Shown here: positions 55,801 through 63,670 of the stretch, piece after piece
How the letters are laid out: each line of letters begins with the position of its first letter
Position numbering within the stretch: the stretch's first letter is position 1
From: an uncultured Chitinophagaceae bacterium
Lineage (GTDB): Bacteria > Bacteroidota > Bacteroidia > Chitinophagales > Chitinophagaceae
NCBI GenBank assembly: GCA_903895845.1
Contig: CAITVK010000096.1
Coordinates: 1-64,000, forward strand
DNA length: 64,000 nt
Direction of reading: 5' to 3'
Position numbers and translations under genes: made by a program
The notes under the pieces: generated by a model
Database searches by the model: none
Seen by the model: the letters and a program-made list of their open reading frames with translations, nothing else
Told to the model about the DNA's origin: nothing

Positions 55801-58800
55801 AAAGCCCGGCAGCATTTGTTCCATCACCAATAGTAAATGTTGTACCAAGACCAGAGAATGCGATACTAGTTCCAACTGTATTAGCAGAGCCATTGTATAG
55901 GTTATAAGTTACATTGGCAACAGTAAAGCTCGATGGGTGTGTACCACTACCATCCGGATTTGTGCCCCAATTGTTTAAGTTAGATATATCACTATTCAAT
56001 ACATTATAATAAGTGGGATATACCAATGTAAGTGTACCGCCTGCTGCCACGCTACCAGAATTTGTGACAGTGTTTCCAAATGTAAGGTTACTACCACTGA
56101 TAGAAGCTGCAGAGATTGTGTGTGTAGAAGTTGCTGAGGCAGAAAAGTCCACTGTTACCCAGAAGTAGCCTGTTGAGCCACTACCTATCGCTTGAGAAAA
56201 AGAGGGAAACACAATAGGAGATGTTGCCAATCCACTTGTTGCCGTTGACAACAAGGTAGGTGAAGTAAAACTGCTATTTGTTGTATAATAAAGTTTATAG
56301 TTAGTCAAATCACCTGCTACCAATCCACCGCCTGCTGTAATTGGCAAACTGAGTCCTGTTACAGAGCTACTTGCATTTGCAACAGCAATTGAGAAGTTCG
56401 TAAGTGAAACACTAGTAGTTCCATTGAACACATTGGCATTACCTACAGAACTAATTGCAGAAATTGTAACTGCAGGAGTGGCCGTAATAGTTAATGTACC
56501 TGTTGCAGTTGCTGCAGGAGAACCTCCAACAGTTGTAACAGTATATCCATAACTACCCGCAACCGATGCAGTACCAGAGATACTGACGCTACTACTTGTA
56601 TTTACAGTAATACCAGTTGGCGGCGTACTGCTTCCACTTGTACCTGTCCACGTAACAGACGCCCCGGTTGCAGCACCTCCCCAAGAATAAGTAATGGTAG
56701 TAATAGCAGAAGCAGTATTAGTGGTTTGAGCATCTGTGCCAGTTGCACTTGTCAAGCTGACGGTAGGGGTTGCATTTGGACCAACGCCGAACGTACTTGT
56801 ATTAGAAATAGTAACTCCTGTTAAGGTGGTGGTATAACTAGGTGAAGCCCCTCCTGTGCTACTGCCTGAAATCGATGACCACGCAGAACCATTGTAGCTG
56901 TACAAAATCATCCCTGCTTGAAAGGTACCAGAAATATCAGTTGAACTATTCCAAGGAAATGCAAGCGTAGTAGATGAGGAGGTAAGACCACCAATTGTCC
57001 ACATGGCTTTAGTACTCACTGTAGCAGACAAAGTGGGGCTAATTGACTTAACTAAAACGCTTGGAGTCTCATTATTGGGTGTAATGGCAACGGGGTTATA
57101 GTTGCTTCCATCATACCCAACAGGGAAAGTGTAGGAAGTACTAAATGCAGTAGTGGTTGTAACTACCCCTGTGCCATTTGTAACAATATGTTTAGACGTA
57201 CTCGGTGTCCCCGCCACTGGATTGGCATTGTTAAGTGTAAGGTTATTATTTCCTATTGTAAGGTTTCCGCCAAGGGTCAAGGTGCCATTTACAGTCGCGG
57301 CTGCATTAAGGGTTACGCCATTGGTGGAAGTAACATTCAAATTGTTTAAAACACTAGTACTAGTGGGCAACTCAACTCCCGTTATGATAGCAGAAGCGTT
57401 TTGCCCGTAGGTAACATTCACTGAAGTACCAAAAGTTGGTGCAGCAGAGATAGTTCCACCCAAGCGGGTAATGGTTGCACTATTGCCCAACGTGAAAGAT
57501 AGACTGTTTAAATTAAACGCCCCTGCTGTCAAAGAAATGGCACTGCTTACAGTCGTTGCTTGAGAGAGAGTTACCCCAGCAGTGTTGTTAACTGTCAACC
57601 CATTTATTGTTGCAGGCATCAATGCACCTGTTACTTGAGCACTCGAACCGTTGAAACTATAGTTTGCCCCTGTAGAAAGCGATGGAACTGAAGTTGAACC
57701 GAAGCTAGCGTTATTAGCGATACCTCCTGTGTTTGCAGTCTGCAAGGTTGCACCCGAATTAAGCGTGAACCCAATACCATTCGGAATAACAGAAGTACCC
57801 ACATCAAGTGTAGAACCACTGTTTACAGTAAAGTTAACGCTTGTAGATGTAGCACTGAAAATCGTTCCCGTGTTGCTATATGTTTGTGTGCCAGACTTAT
57901 TGAAAGTAAATGTGTAAGTACTCCTACCAGTAAATGGAGATGCAGAAATAGTACTGTTATTACCTGTGATAGTTCCAACATTGCTCAAGTTACCACTTAG
58001 TGTAATATTTGTATTTGTTGAAGCAGCGCCAGAAGTCGAGTTTGCACCACCGCCATTTAGATTAAAAGTTCCACCAGCTGCAGTAGCAAGATTTCCTTTA
58101 ATAATGATATTATAAGTCCCAAAAGCAGATCCGCTTCCATTAGTGCTTAATATAGCTTTTAGGCTGGTAGTAGTACTGTTTATGTTAGCTGGAGTAGTAT
58201 CCCCCACAACAACACTACCATTAATTGTAAAATTGTAAGTGCTACCATTTGTAACGGAAGTCATACGTATCTGTTGGTTGTTTGTGCTTTTCACCCACAA
58301 AGTCCCATTTATTGTCATAGATGTAGTTGATGTATTCCACCACTGTATAGTGCCCGATTGAGCTTGGCAATCCCATGTTAGATTATAAAACGATTGAGTC
58401 ATCCCACCAGGATTAGCTGCAGCTTGTGAGGTTACATAACAAGTTGAACCTGTGCCCCAAGTTACTGTTGGAATGGTTCCACCAGCGGTGTTATGTTGAT
58501 AGAGACCATTCACAGTACACATTGTGGCTGTAAGCCCAGTAACAGTACCTCCACTAGAACAGACAAGTGTACCATTAATTTGTACAGATCCTGCCCCATC
58601 ACCAGCATTTGCAGCTAATGTTCCTGAAACAGTGAGTGTTGAACCTGTTGCCACAGTTAATGCGCCACTAGTACCAACAACTGAATTCCCAACTGTTAGC
58701 GTAAAAGTAGCGCTCACTGTCAACCCCGCAGCTGTAGTACCATCACCAATAACCAACGTAACAGGGGCAGAACTACTTGAACTTGCAAAAGCAACTGTTG

Positions 58801-59176
58801 CACCTACAATATTAGTTGTACCATTATAAACCCTAAAAATGTCGCCCGAAGTAGTGAAATTTGAAGGATGCCCTGTTCCTGTACTACCATCTGTATTGGT
58901 ACCCCAATTGTTTACATTAGAAATATCCGAATTGGCGACATTGTAATAGATCGTTGCATTGGCAGCGAACCCGAATAAAAATAAGGATAGCAATGTCAGA
59001 AACATTAGCTTTTTAAAGCCATTGCTAGCATTATTCACTTTTTTCAATTCAGATAAGTCGCCCATGGGCGTAGCAGAGAGAGGCAATTTGTGCATTTTCA
59101 TATAGTGCGTGTTGTTGATTAAAAGGTTAAGGGAATACCCAAATGGCAACTGAAAATCGTGTATCATTTTCTTCAT
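49850..59176 (-). CDS. Giant T9SS-secreted protein built of three large repeats
   Basis: A 3108-residue protein. The hydrophobic signal segment lies unusually far in (~56-75, LMFLTLLSLFLFGFAANA), so the true start may be a later Met (MKMHKLPLS at ~27). Three modules begin at residues ~76, ~1050 and ~1985 with (Y/F)NVxNSDxSNxNNWGxNxDG and continue into solenoid-like Thr/Ser/Asn-rich repeats. Modules 1 and 2 also hold Ig-like domains and a FWVTxDxS segment like sialidase/BNR-associated N-terminal domains. C-terminal region: an ERYIPKGFRGYRD domain, fibronectin-like VASYEVEKSTDAKSFTAIGQ, and a T9SS type A sorting domain (YPNPLTGKTLNMSL to LIVEN). No catalytic domain is seen; probably an adhesin or surface-layer protein. 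Confidence 0.88.
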   Translation of the reverse strand: MKKMIHDFQLPFGYSLNLLINNTHYMKMHKLPLSATPMGDLSELKKVNNASNGFKKLMFLTLLSLFLFGFAANATIYYNVANSDISNVNNWGTNTDGSTGTGHPSNFTTSGDIFRVYNGTTNIVGATVAFASSSSSAPVTLVIGDGTTAAGLTVSATFTLTVGNSVVGTSGALTVATGSTLTVSGTLAANAGDGAGSVQINGTLVCSSGGTVTGLTATMCTVNGLYQHNTAGGTIPTVTWGTGSTCYVTSQAAANPGGMTQSFYNLTWDCQAQSGTIQWWNTSTTSMTINGTLWVKSTNNQQIRMTSVTNGSTYNFTINGSVVVGDTTPANINSTTTSLKAILSTNGSGSAFGTYNIIIKGNLATAAGGTFNLNGGGANSTSGAASTNTNITLSGNLSNVGTITGNNSTISASPFTGRSTYTFTFNKSGTQTYSNTGTIFSATSTSVNFTVNSGSTLDVGTSVIPNGIGFTLNSGATLQTANTGGIANNASFGSTSVPSLSTGANYSFNGSSAQVTGALMPATINGLTVNNTAGVTLSQATTVSSAISLTAGAFNLNSLSFTLGNSATITRLGGTISAAPTFGTSVNVTYGQNASAIITGVELPTSTSVLNNLNVTSTNGVTLNAAATVNGTLTLGGNLTIGNNNLTLNNANPVAGTPSTSKHIVTNGTGVVTTTTAFSTSYTFPVGYDGSNYNPVAITPNNETPSVLVKSISPTLSATVSTKAMWTIGGLTSSSTTLAFPWNSSTDISGTFQAGMILYSYNGSAWSSISGSSTGGASPSYTTTLTGVTISNTSTFGVGPNATPTVSLTSATGTDAQTTNTASAITTITYSWGGAATGASVTWTGTSGSSTPPTGITVNTSSSVSISGTASVAGSYGYTVTTVGGSPAATATGTLTITATPAVTISAISSVGNANVFNGTTSVSLTNFSIAVANASSSVTGLSLPITAGGGLVAGDLTNYKLYYTTNSSFTSPTLLSTATSGLATSPIVFPSFSQAIGSGSTGYFWVTVDFSASATSTHTISAASISGSNLTFGNTVTNSGSVAAGGTLTLVYPTYYNVLNSDISNLNNWGTNPDGSGTHPSSFTVANVTYNLYNGSANTVGTSIAFSGLGTTFTIGDGTNAAGLSIAASKVLTIGTLASYNVATNTILTVAANATLTISGTLTNYGAITDNTAVANFVVNGTYEVGGNPTAIANAAVPVAATWSTGSTLLVSGVTANLPPNLSPTPLPFYNVTWNSANQNTALAFSWAGKTLAGSFTVNNSNNQPVRFYGISGTTTTTISGSLTISGANAQVSVSGSSGTGVANVYIGGDFNLSAGTFYFNTGGSSQTTPTTLFITGNLNVTGGTITAGTTGLGLVNTITFQGSTIHTYTNSATAGAFTNVNVTVPSGETLNIGANTIATPYKFNLNAGATLQTTSGTGINGNLPTTSTITLDPAANYVFSGSSAQTTGALLTNAANLTINNSAGVTLSGATTVSGTLILTSGALANSTVLTLGNGATISRSGGTIASTPNFGTTVNVIYTQNASAITTGLEIPSTATVLNNLTINSSNGVVLGSNASVNGTLALTSGQLSLGSNNLALSSAHAVSGTLGVANHILTNGSGYVTSTSTFSSPYTFPVGYSTGSYNPVTITPTAETPTVKVAAISPALTNSLKAMWTIGGVTSTSSVIAFTWISGTDNVGLSQKAGMVYSYSGSSWGTALDNSSTSGSNPNYTTTLNNTSITSPSIFTVGPPSAATLALSSAVGTDGQTANTTTSITDITYDFSGSASTASVSWTGTASSTTVPTGLSVSVDLVNNVVTISGKATVAGNYGYTVTTDGTPAASKSGIITVAATASVSLVGFSPVAVGNIFPGSTNNALTNFYITPSGSAVTLTSLSVPITATVGATELTNFKLYYTSSSTFSTANLLATVSSALSTSPIVFSSFTQTVANGSKGYFWITTDVSNTSAVLGHTITANAITSGALAYVLNENTTGTVAAGGVQTITNPIYFNVANSDVSNVNNWGDNPDGTGMHPANFTGSNATYNLKNGIGNYVGTSTTFSGSGTILTIGDSTNNAAVTISGTSTLTIGTGTASTGSLIISPKGTLTIASTASCTVAAGGSINISNATATLNVYGYFKNSGTVTATNNTVTGVLNVTGAGSTYEHNINGGTIPFATWGTGSTLLLNAISTTSPTFSGSTFYNVTWNCPSQSVPAGPIFGNTTINGNLTISSTGSNVLRFLGMAAAASNTISIGGNFSISGNSQVYTNGSTNKGYAIYNLGGNFSMTSGSSFYLNKGAGASSCVINLLGGSFNNAGTITTNTPATDSNAIVFKGSGVQTFTNSGTFATTLANTVISVNSGANVSITSATTIPALSIASGATVANSANLNVLYGFTNNGTVSGAGTIILSGTAAQTVSGNGIIGNFTLNNSNGATVTTGAGNSLGITGLLNLQNGTLTTNGNVTLKSISLANTGTLAAIDGVTNKGAISGNVTVERYIPKGFRGYRDMAPEVYGAGTINANWQEGATNVNSNPKPGYGIFITGSNTADATNAGKLDANGFDYAAIAGLNTQDYTYDPLYTNPIPIYGHFKALTNTTSTNLNPFTGYRLLIRGDRSANLYTSPVTNTQSGLAMFNATTLRATGQLVTGDVTYRTLANGGVTNTVTGGDNTVGLNTTVGGFSLVANPYVCPVQWSSVYSTSGGAATSNINGSYWYLDPTYGATGRYLAYNALTGTATIPSATTYDTVGGGNKTYGTTTVLGNIQAGQAVFVQTIGSNPQVLFKENAKVASTTKTSVFGAAQLSKIYVSLLKQTTGATTYDMVDGAAVAFRSDFGNKAYGPQDAIKFSSTTDNLAISDKGKNLSIDGRLPATASDAIALKISNPTATAYRLSIDASAYANNGFEPLLYDAFKNTTKALGTGTSTVDFTVDTAKAASFSNRFTILFAPSALPVNSIVANASLSNKTATITWNTVGEKNVASYEVEKSTDAKSFTAIGQVTAKNTATASYTSTDNSVTTTTYYRIKAISSAGSISYSNVAKVTYDLRLTTYALYPNPLTGKTLNMSLDNVVAGKYTVSIYNALGQRVIAQTISHTGGSATHAISINSALAAGVYNVSISEANSKQVVHQSSLIVEN
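50107..50138 (-). repeat. 7-nt phased repeat inside the second giant gene, just before the sorting domain
   Basis: On the plus strand TAAGTCG, TAAGTCT, TAAGTCA, TAAGTCA run in exact 7-nt register. On the coding strand they encode VTYDLRLTTYA, the linker directly before the T9SS sorting domain (LYPNPLTG). The first giant gene has the same feature at the same domain boundary. Confidence 0.8.
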
Positions 59177-59236
59177 ATAGTGTGCATTTCGTTATGTTAG
59201 ATTATTTGCGTTAAATCTTTCTGGCATTGAAAACCG

Positions 59237-59248
59237 ATAACGTTAACG
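59237..59248. promoter_or_regulatory. Candidate LacI-type operator
   Basis: ATAACGTTAACG-type sequence with an AACGTT centre (TAACGTTA is a perfect 8-bp palindrome), 61 nt before the giant gene's start. It resembles GGAAACGTTACC upstream of the other giant T9SS gene; both are followed on the plus strand by GA(A)A(G/T)CAAAACT, so similarity extends past the palindrome. Confidence 0.35.
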
Positions 59249-59280
59249 AAAGCAAAACTATCTACACGAAAGCCACATAC

Positions 59281-59320
59281 CGTCCTGCCCTATCCTGCAC
59301 CATCCTGCACCATCCTGCTA
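59281..59320. repeat. Four-unit 10-nt tandem repeat
   Basis: CGTCCTGCCC, TATCCTGCAC, CATCCTGCAC, CATCCTGCTA in exact 10-nt register, upstream of the second giant gene. Confidence 0.85.
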
Positions 59321-59615
59321 TAATATTAAATTAATTTCATTTGCAAGAAATATAGTTGCTGCAATTAATAGAATGCTTAGTTGAACGAAATTATTCGTCA
59401 TTAAAATAACAACTTATTCTAAGAACAGTAAGAGAGGAACAATAAGTGATAACAGAATGTGGATTAAAACGTTGGGTAACACGAAGGTATCTATTATTAG
59501 CTAGGCTTTTTGGTATGCCTGCCATTATAATACCCGTCATCTTTTTAGGAACAATAGCGACTAGTTTTAAGAGTATCGTCAGGTAAACATCCTCTATAGC
59601 ATCTAGTCTAAAAAC

Positions 59616-59648
59616 AAAAAAGCTGCACTGAAAACAGTGCAGCTTTTT
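59616..59648 (-). terminator. Terminator of the rpsF-rpsR-rplI operon
   Basis: AAAAAGCTGCACTG (59617-59630) pairs perfectly with CAGTGCAGCTTTTT (59635-59648), 14-bp stem, AAAA loop; on the minus strand it is followed by a T-rich tract. It ends 20 nt after the rplI stop. Confidence 0.9.
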
Positions 59649-59667
59649 GATAGTATCCAGTAAGTTC

Positions 59668-60114
59668 TTATTCAGATATTACTTCAAACTCAACTTCAGT
59701 AACGTGTCCGCCACCGAAATCGATACTTGCTTTGTAAGTACCCAATTCTTTTACTTCATCCAACAAGGTGATACGTTTGCGGTCTACTTCGTAACCCTTT
59801 TGGTCGCGTATTGCTCTTGCAATCTGCAAAGAGGTAACACTACCGAAGATTTTACCAGAAGTACCCGTTTTTGCACCCAATTTCAAAGGAGAAGCAGTGA
59901 TAACTTCTATTACTTGCTTGATTTCAGCAAGCATAGCCGCTTCTTTCTTCGACTTTACCTTAAGGGTTTCTTCCAATTTCTTCAAATTGGTTGGTGTACC
60001 TTCAATAGCAAACTTTTGAGGAATCAAATAGTTTCTAGCATAGCCATTCTTAACGGTTACTAATTCGTTTTTACCGCCTAAGTTGTCTACGTCTTGTATT
60101 AATATTACTTGCAT
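59668..60114 (-). CDS. rplI: 50S ribosomal protein L9
   Basis: L9 binds 23S rRNA near the L1 stalk. The 148-residue protein has the N-terminal domain with VILIQDVDNLGGKNELVTVK and GYARNYLIPQKFA, a central long helix (~42-75) and the C-terminal domain with IFGSVTSLQIARAI. Length and layout are normal. It is the last gene of the rpsF-rpsR-rplI operon. Confidence 0.97.
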   Translation of the reverse strand: MQVILIQDVDNLGGKNELVTVKNGYARNYLIPQKFAIEGTPTNLKKLEETLKVKSKKEAAMLAEIKQVIEVITASPLKLGAKTGTSGKIFGSVTSLQIARAIRDQKGYEVDRKRITLLDEVKELGTYKASIDFGGGHVTEVEFEVISE

Positions 60115-60197
60115 AATCTGTGTTGTTAGTCCCCTGTTGCCCAGCGTTATGCTGTCTCCCGATCGGTGTCGGGATTAGGGAAGGTTACTAAAATTGT

Positions 60198-60461
60198 TTA
60201 TTTCATTAAATCTGTTACATAAGGTAACAAAGCCATCTGGCGTGCTTTCTTGATAGCATCACCAACTTTACGTTGGTATTTCAAAGAGTTACCGCTTAGA
60301 CGACGTGGCAAAATTTTACCTTGTTCGTTCAAGAACTTCTTCAAGAAATCTACGTCTTTGTAATCAACGTACTTGATACCGTATTTTTTGAAACGACAGA
60401 ATTTTTTCTTTTGTTTCTCTTGCTTTACCTGGGTAAGGTATTTAATATCGCTCTTTGCCAT
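60198..60461 (-). CDS. rpsR: 30S ribosomal protein S18
   Basis: S18 sits with S6 in the platform of the 30S subunit. The 87-residue protein has [20 protein letters not shown], then [20 protein letters not shown] and [19 protein letters not shown], all strongly conserved. It lies 2 nt after rpsF; ssb, which is found between them in many bacteria, is absent here. Confidence 0.97.
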   Translation of the reverse strand: MAKSDIKYLTQVKQEKQKKKFCRFKKYGIKYVDYKDVDFLKKFLNEQGKILPRRLSGNSLKYQRKVGDAIKKARQMALLPYVTDLMK

Positions 60462-60463
60462 AA

Positions 60464-60817
60464 TTATACAGTTGCTTTATCGAGGTTCTTAAATCCGCCA
60501 TTTCTCTTTACGTAGTTGTACTCAACGGCGTTTTTGTCGAGTTTCGTAATTACGTGACGCATAATTTGCTCGTCACGAAGGATTTGTACTTTCAACTTTT
60601 CGTTGAAATCGCTTTGAGCTGTAAACTCAACTACCCAATAGATACCAGTTGTTTTTTTCTGGATCGGATAAGCCAAAGACTTCAATCCCCAAGGATTGCT
60701 GTGTACTACCTCACCACCTGCTTCTGCAACAAGGTCGGAGTACTTTTTTTGTGATGCCTTAAACTCTTCCTCTGAAAGGATTGGAGTAAAAATCACCATT
60801 AATTCGTAATTGTTCAT
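60464..60817 (-). CDS. rpsF: 30S ribosomal protein S6
   Basis: S6 forms a dimer with S18 on the 30S platform and can act in feedback control of its own operon. The 117-residue protein starts [17 protein letters not shown] and has the conserved [20 protein letters not shown] strand pair and a typical end ([20 protein letters not shown]). It is the first gene of the operon. Confidence 0.96.
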   Translation of the reverse strand: MNNYELMVIFTPILSEEEFKASQKKYSDLVAEAGGEVVHSNPWGLKSLAYPIQKKTTGIYWVVEFTAQSDFNEKLKVQILRDEQIMRHVITKLDKNAVEYNYVKRNGGFKNLDKATV

Positions 60818-60907
60818 TAACTGAATTTTTAATTATAAAATGGGTTTCTCCCAGTGGACAATCCGAAATCGTATCGGAGAGAATCTGCCAAGACAGATTT
60901 GGGGCGG

Positions 60908-60964
60908 CAAAAGTAAGGGTAATGATTTGATTTATGATAGATTTTACCTCATCCCCGCAAAAAT
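60908..60964 (-). promoter_or_regulatory. Two tandem candidate -7 elements for the rpsF operon
   Basis: On the minus strand TACTTTTG (60915-60908) and TATTTTTG (60964-60957) both fit TAnnTTTG, 91 and 140 nt before the rpsF start. The upstream one has TTTTTTG about 24 nt further up, slightly longer than the usual spacing. A long 5' leader would fit S6:S18 autoregulation, but no leader structure was worked out. Confidence 0.4.
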
Positions 60965-61070
60965 AATACGATCAGTATACATTATTACCCAAAAAACAAC
61001 AAAAAAGGCATTGAGAAACGCTCTCAATGCCCACTTCATACTACCAACACAACCGTCCGTTATCCCCATC

Positions 61071-61631
61071 TTATTTAGGCATCAACACCGTATCTATCAC
61101 CTGTATCAACCCATTACTTTGGTTTACATCGGCTATTGTCACCACGCTAGTTCCACCTTTTTCGTCTGTTAAAACAAGTTTCTTCTTTTTCATTGTTGCC
61201 GTAAGCGTTCCGCCTTCAACAGTTTTTAGCTGCGCACTGCCATTCCCTTCAATTATCAATCTGGCAATATCTTTTGTATTATACTTTCCTGCTACGACAT
61301 GATAAGTGAGAATTTTGGTTAGCAAGGCCTTATTTTCTGGCTTTACCAACGTTTCTACCGTACCCTTCGGCAACTTATCAAATGCTGCATTGGTAGGCGC
61401 AAACACAGTGAAAGGACCTGCACTTTGCAACGTCCCAACCAGATCGGCAGCTTTTACGGCAGCCACCAAAGTGGTATGATCCTTACTGTTAACCGCGTTT
61501 TCTACAATGTTTTTGGACGGATACATGAGGGCACCACCTACTTCTACCGTTTTCTCCATTTTGCCTTGTGCCATCGTTGCATTCATTGCAAAGGCCGCCA
61601 TTACTAAAATTGCAATCTTTTTCATAACCAT
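61071..61631 (-). CDS. Secreted fasciclin (FAS1) domain protein
   Basis: FAS1 domains are adhesion modules. The 186-residue protein (MVMKK; the ATG two codons later is equally possible) has a signal peptide to MAQG (~22), then one FAS1 domain (~40-183) with the H1 motif FTVFAPTNAAFDKLP, the ILTYHVV segment, and H2-like VTIADVNQSNGLIQVIDTVLMP. It has no anchor or sorting signal, so it is probably periplasmic or released. It is monocistronic. Confidence 0.93.
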   Translation of the reverse strand: MVMKKIAILVMAAFAMNATMAQGKMEKTVEVGGALMYPSKNIVENAVNSKDHTTLVAAVKAADLVGTLQSAGPFTVFAPTNAAFDKLPKGTVETLVKPENKALLTKILTYHVVAGKYNTKDIARLIIEGNGSAQLKTVEGGTLTATMKKKKLVLTDEKGGTSVVTIADVNQSNGLIQVIDTVLMPK

Positions 61632-61780
61632 ATCATTTTATTTTATGCAATCACATACGACAAATTGAATCAACTGGTTTTGAAAGGCAACATTTTTTGC
61701 GTACTACCCATTTTCAACGATTCCTTTCCCAACGATAAGTGGAGTCTTCTTATCTTCGCCGGCACTACAAAAAAACATCG

Positions 61781-62182
61781 ATGCGGTACTTATTCATTTG
61801 TATACCCTTACTCTTCCTATCCTGTGGCAACATGAACTCCGACTATAAAAAGGCTGACAATGCACTTGATGCCGGCAGAGAATTTATAGATGGATGCTTG
61901 AAAGGGGATTTCTCAAAGGCAGCATTTTTCATGCTACCGGATGATACAAACAAAAAGTTTCTGGACGGATTGGAGAAACAATATCGGGAGAAAGGACGCG
62001 ATGGCAGACAACAATATAGAGAAGCTTCCATAAACATTGCAGGAATTGATAATCCAACGGAGACAGTTACAATTATTAACTATAGTAATTCTTACGATAA
62101 GGTAGCACATAAAATAAAGGTGGTACAACAAGATAATAAATGGATGGTAGACTTAAAATATACCTTCAACCCTAATTTATAG
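61781..62182 (+). CDS. Small lipoprotein, DUF4878/NTF2-like
   Basis: 133 residues from ATG 61781 (in-frame codons upstream lack a signal context). Signal peptide MRYLFICIPLLFLSC with lipobox Cys ~15. The rest fits a small cone-shaped NTF2/DUF4878-type domain: a helical start (ALDAGREFIDGCLKGDFSKA) and strands ending KVVQQDNKWMVDLKYTF. TATCTTCG at 61751-61758 is a candidate -7 element. Function unknown. Confidence 0.75.
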   Translation: MRYLFICIPLLFLSCGNMNSDYKKADNALDAGREFIDGCLKGDFSKAAFFMLPDDTNKKFLDGLEKQYREKGRDGRQQYREASINIAGIDNPTETVTIINYSNSYDKVAHKIKVVQQDNKWMVDLKYTFNPNL

Positions 62183-62268
62183 TTGTTGTGTGACAATAAA
62201 GTTGTTTATTGCAATCGTTTTCGAGTTCAGAGTTAAATCGTTTTCTTTAAATTAAAAATATACAAATT

Positions 62269-62817
62269 ATGATTACTACAAGCGTTCTACACCCTTGGCA
62301 TGGCGTTTCTCCTGGAGAAAATGCACCCCGAATTGTGACAGCAGTTATAGAAATCCCACAAGGAAGCCGCTGCAAATATGAAATAGACAAAGCTACCGGC
62401 TTATTGAAATTGGATCGGATTATCTATTCTTCGTTCCACTACCCTATCAATTATGGCTTTATTCCACAAACCTATGGTGGCGACAAAGATCCATTGGACA
62501 TATTGGTAATTACCTCATTGCCAGTAGTTCCGCTGACTATGATGGAAGCCAAGGTAATTGGTGTGATGCAGATGATTGACCAAGGTGAAGCTGATGACAA
62601 AATAATTGCTGTTGCCGCAAAAGACCCTACCGTAAATCACTATAACAACATAGAGGAGTTGCAACCACACTTTTTTGACGAGTTGAGGCATTTCTTTGAA
62701 GAATACAAAAAACTAGAGAAGAAAGCTGTGAAAGTGGAAGAGTTTGGCGATAAAACAAAGGCTATTTCGATTGTACAAGAGTCTATTGTTTACTACAAAG
62801 AAAATTTCCCACGATAG
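62269..62817 (+). CDS. ppa: Inorganic pyrophosphatase (family I)
   Basis: Hydrolyses pyrophosphate to drive biosynthesis; cytoplasmic and Mg2+-dependent. The 182-residue protein has the family I core: IEIPQGSRCKYEID, RIIYSSFHYPINYGFIP, the active-site signature GDKDPLDILV, and DDKIIAVAAKDP. The C-terminal helix (FFEEYKKLEKKAVKVEEF) is normal. It lies 7 nt before the TauE-like gene on the same strand and probably shares its transcript. Confidence 0.96.
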   Translation: MITTSVLHPWHGVSPGENAPRIVTAVIEIPQGSRCKYEIDKATGLLKLDRIIYSSFHYPINYGFIPQTYGGDKDPLDILVITSLPVVPLTMMEAKVIGVMQMIDQGEADDKIIAVAAKDPTVNHYNNIEELQPHFFDELRHFFEEYKKLEKKAVKVEEFGDKTKAISIVQESIVYYKENFPR

Positions 62818-62824
62818 ATTTAAA

Positions 62825-63256
62825 ATGACTAAGATGTCTATCACAACAATTATTATACTCATTATAATAGGAGTAGCTGCTGGTATTTTAAGTGGTCTGG
62901 TGGGTGTAGGTGGTGGCCTGATCATCGTGCCAGCCTTGGTTTACTTTGTTGCCTTCTCGCAAAAAGCTGCGCAAGGCACTTCGCTAGGAATCTTATTGTT
63001 ACCTGTGGGCATCCTGGCAGTATTACAATACTATCAAAAAGGATATGTAGACATTAAAGTGGTATTGATTGTTTCGGCGGGCTTTCTGATTGGTGGGTGG
63101 TTGGGCAGCAAACTGGCAGTTTCATTGCCTGTGGCAACAATAAAAAAGATATTTGCTATTTTTATGCTTCTAACCGCATTAAAGATGCTGTTTATGGATA
63201 AGCCAGTTGTCGAAAAAGAAGCATCCAAACAATCTCTGTCATCAGACTCTAAATAA
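62825..63256 (+). CDS. TauE/SafE family permease, half-size
   Basis: A 143-residue membrane protein from ATG 62825 with about four hydrophobic helices and the TauE/SafE hallmark AGILSGLVGVGGGLIIVPAL (~20-39) followed by KAAQGTSLGILLLPVG. Full-length members have about 250 residues and two such halves, so this is a half-size form that would work as a dimer. The family exports sulfite, sulfoacetate and related anions; the substrate is not clear here. It is probably cotranscribed with ppa. Confidence 0.88.
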   Translation: MTKMSITTIIILIIIGVAAGILSGLVGVGGGLIIVPALVYFVAFSQKAAQGTSLGILLLPVGILAVLQYYQKGYVDIKVVLIVSAGFLIGGWLGSKLAVSLPVATIKKIFAIFMLLTALKMLFMDKPVVEKEASKQSLSSDSK

Positions 63257-63317
63257 AATAAGCAAAGCATTTGGAACGTATCCATCGTACAACTACATTT
63301 GCAAAAAAATAAAAAGA

Positions 63318-63482
63318 ATGGAAGCATCAGTTGAAACAAAAAAATCTACGGTAAGACATTGGGTATCTTTTGTAATATGGATGGGAGTACTCGCTACTTT
63401 GATGGTTGTGTACCGTGAATTCTTTTGGTTAGCACTTCCTGGTGCAATTACTTCTTTTGCAAGGGGAATGGATTTACTTTAG
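63318..63482 (+). CDS. Small single-helix membrane protein
   Basis: A 54-residue protein from ATG 63318, preceded by AAAAAGA. Residues ~14-33 form one hydrophobic helix (VSFVIWMGVLATLMVVYREF), followed by a WLALPGAITSFARGMD end. The family is not recognised by name, though similar short proteins are common in Bacteroidota. It lies 62 nt after the TauE-like gene and before a strong terminator, so it may be the last gene of the ppa unit. Confidence 0.7.
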   Translation: MEASVETKKSTVRHWVSFVIWMGVLATLMVVYREFFWLALPGAITSFARGMDLL

Positions 63483-63502
63483 ATTAACATACACATAAAA
63501 TT

Positions 63503-63542
63503 TAACAATAAGAGCAGGCGATGTCGCCTGCTCTTATTGTTA
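63503..63542. terminator. Strong bidirectional terminator
   Basis: TAACAATAAGAGCAGGCGA (63503-63521) is a perfect reverse complement of 63524-63542: 19 bp, loop ATGT after opening of the apical pair. It follows the small membrane-protein gene. Length and the A/T flanks suggest termination in both directions. Confidence 0.85.
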
Positions 63543-63670
63543 ACCCCAACCCAACTTAATACCCTTGTAAGATACCACATTGACCACTATTCCTTCACAA
63601 ACCCTACTCCACTCACTTTTCCATCAGTTATTTTAAGCCATAAAACTTATTTGTACCTTTTTTTAAAACC

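Larger units (their letters stand above)
59177..59667. other. Upstream region of the second giant gene
   Basis: No gene is seen. It holds a palindromic candidate operator (59237-59248), four 10-nt tandem units at 59281-59320 (type CATCCTGCAC), and the rplI terminator (59617-59648). Confidence 0.55.
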
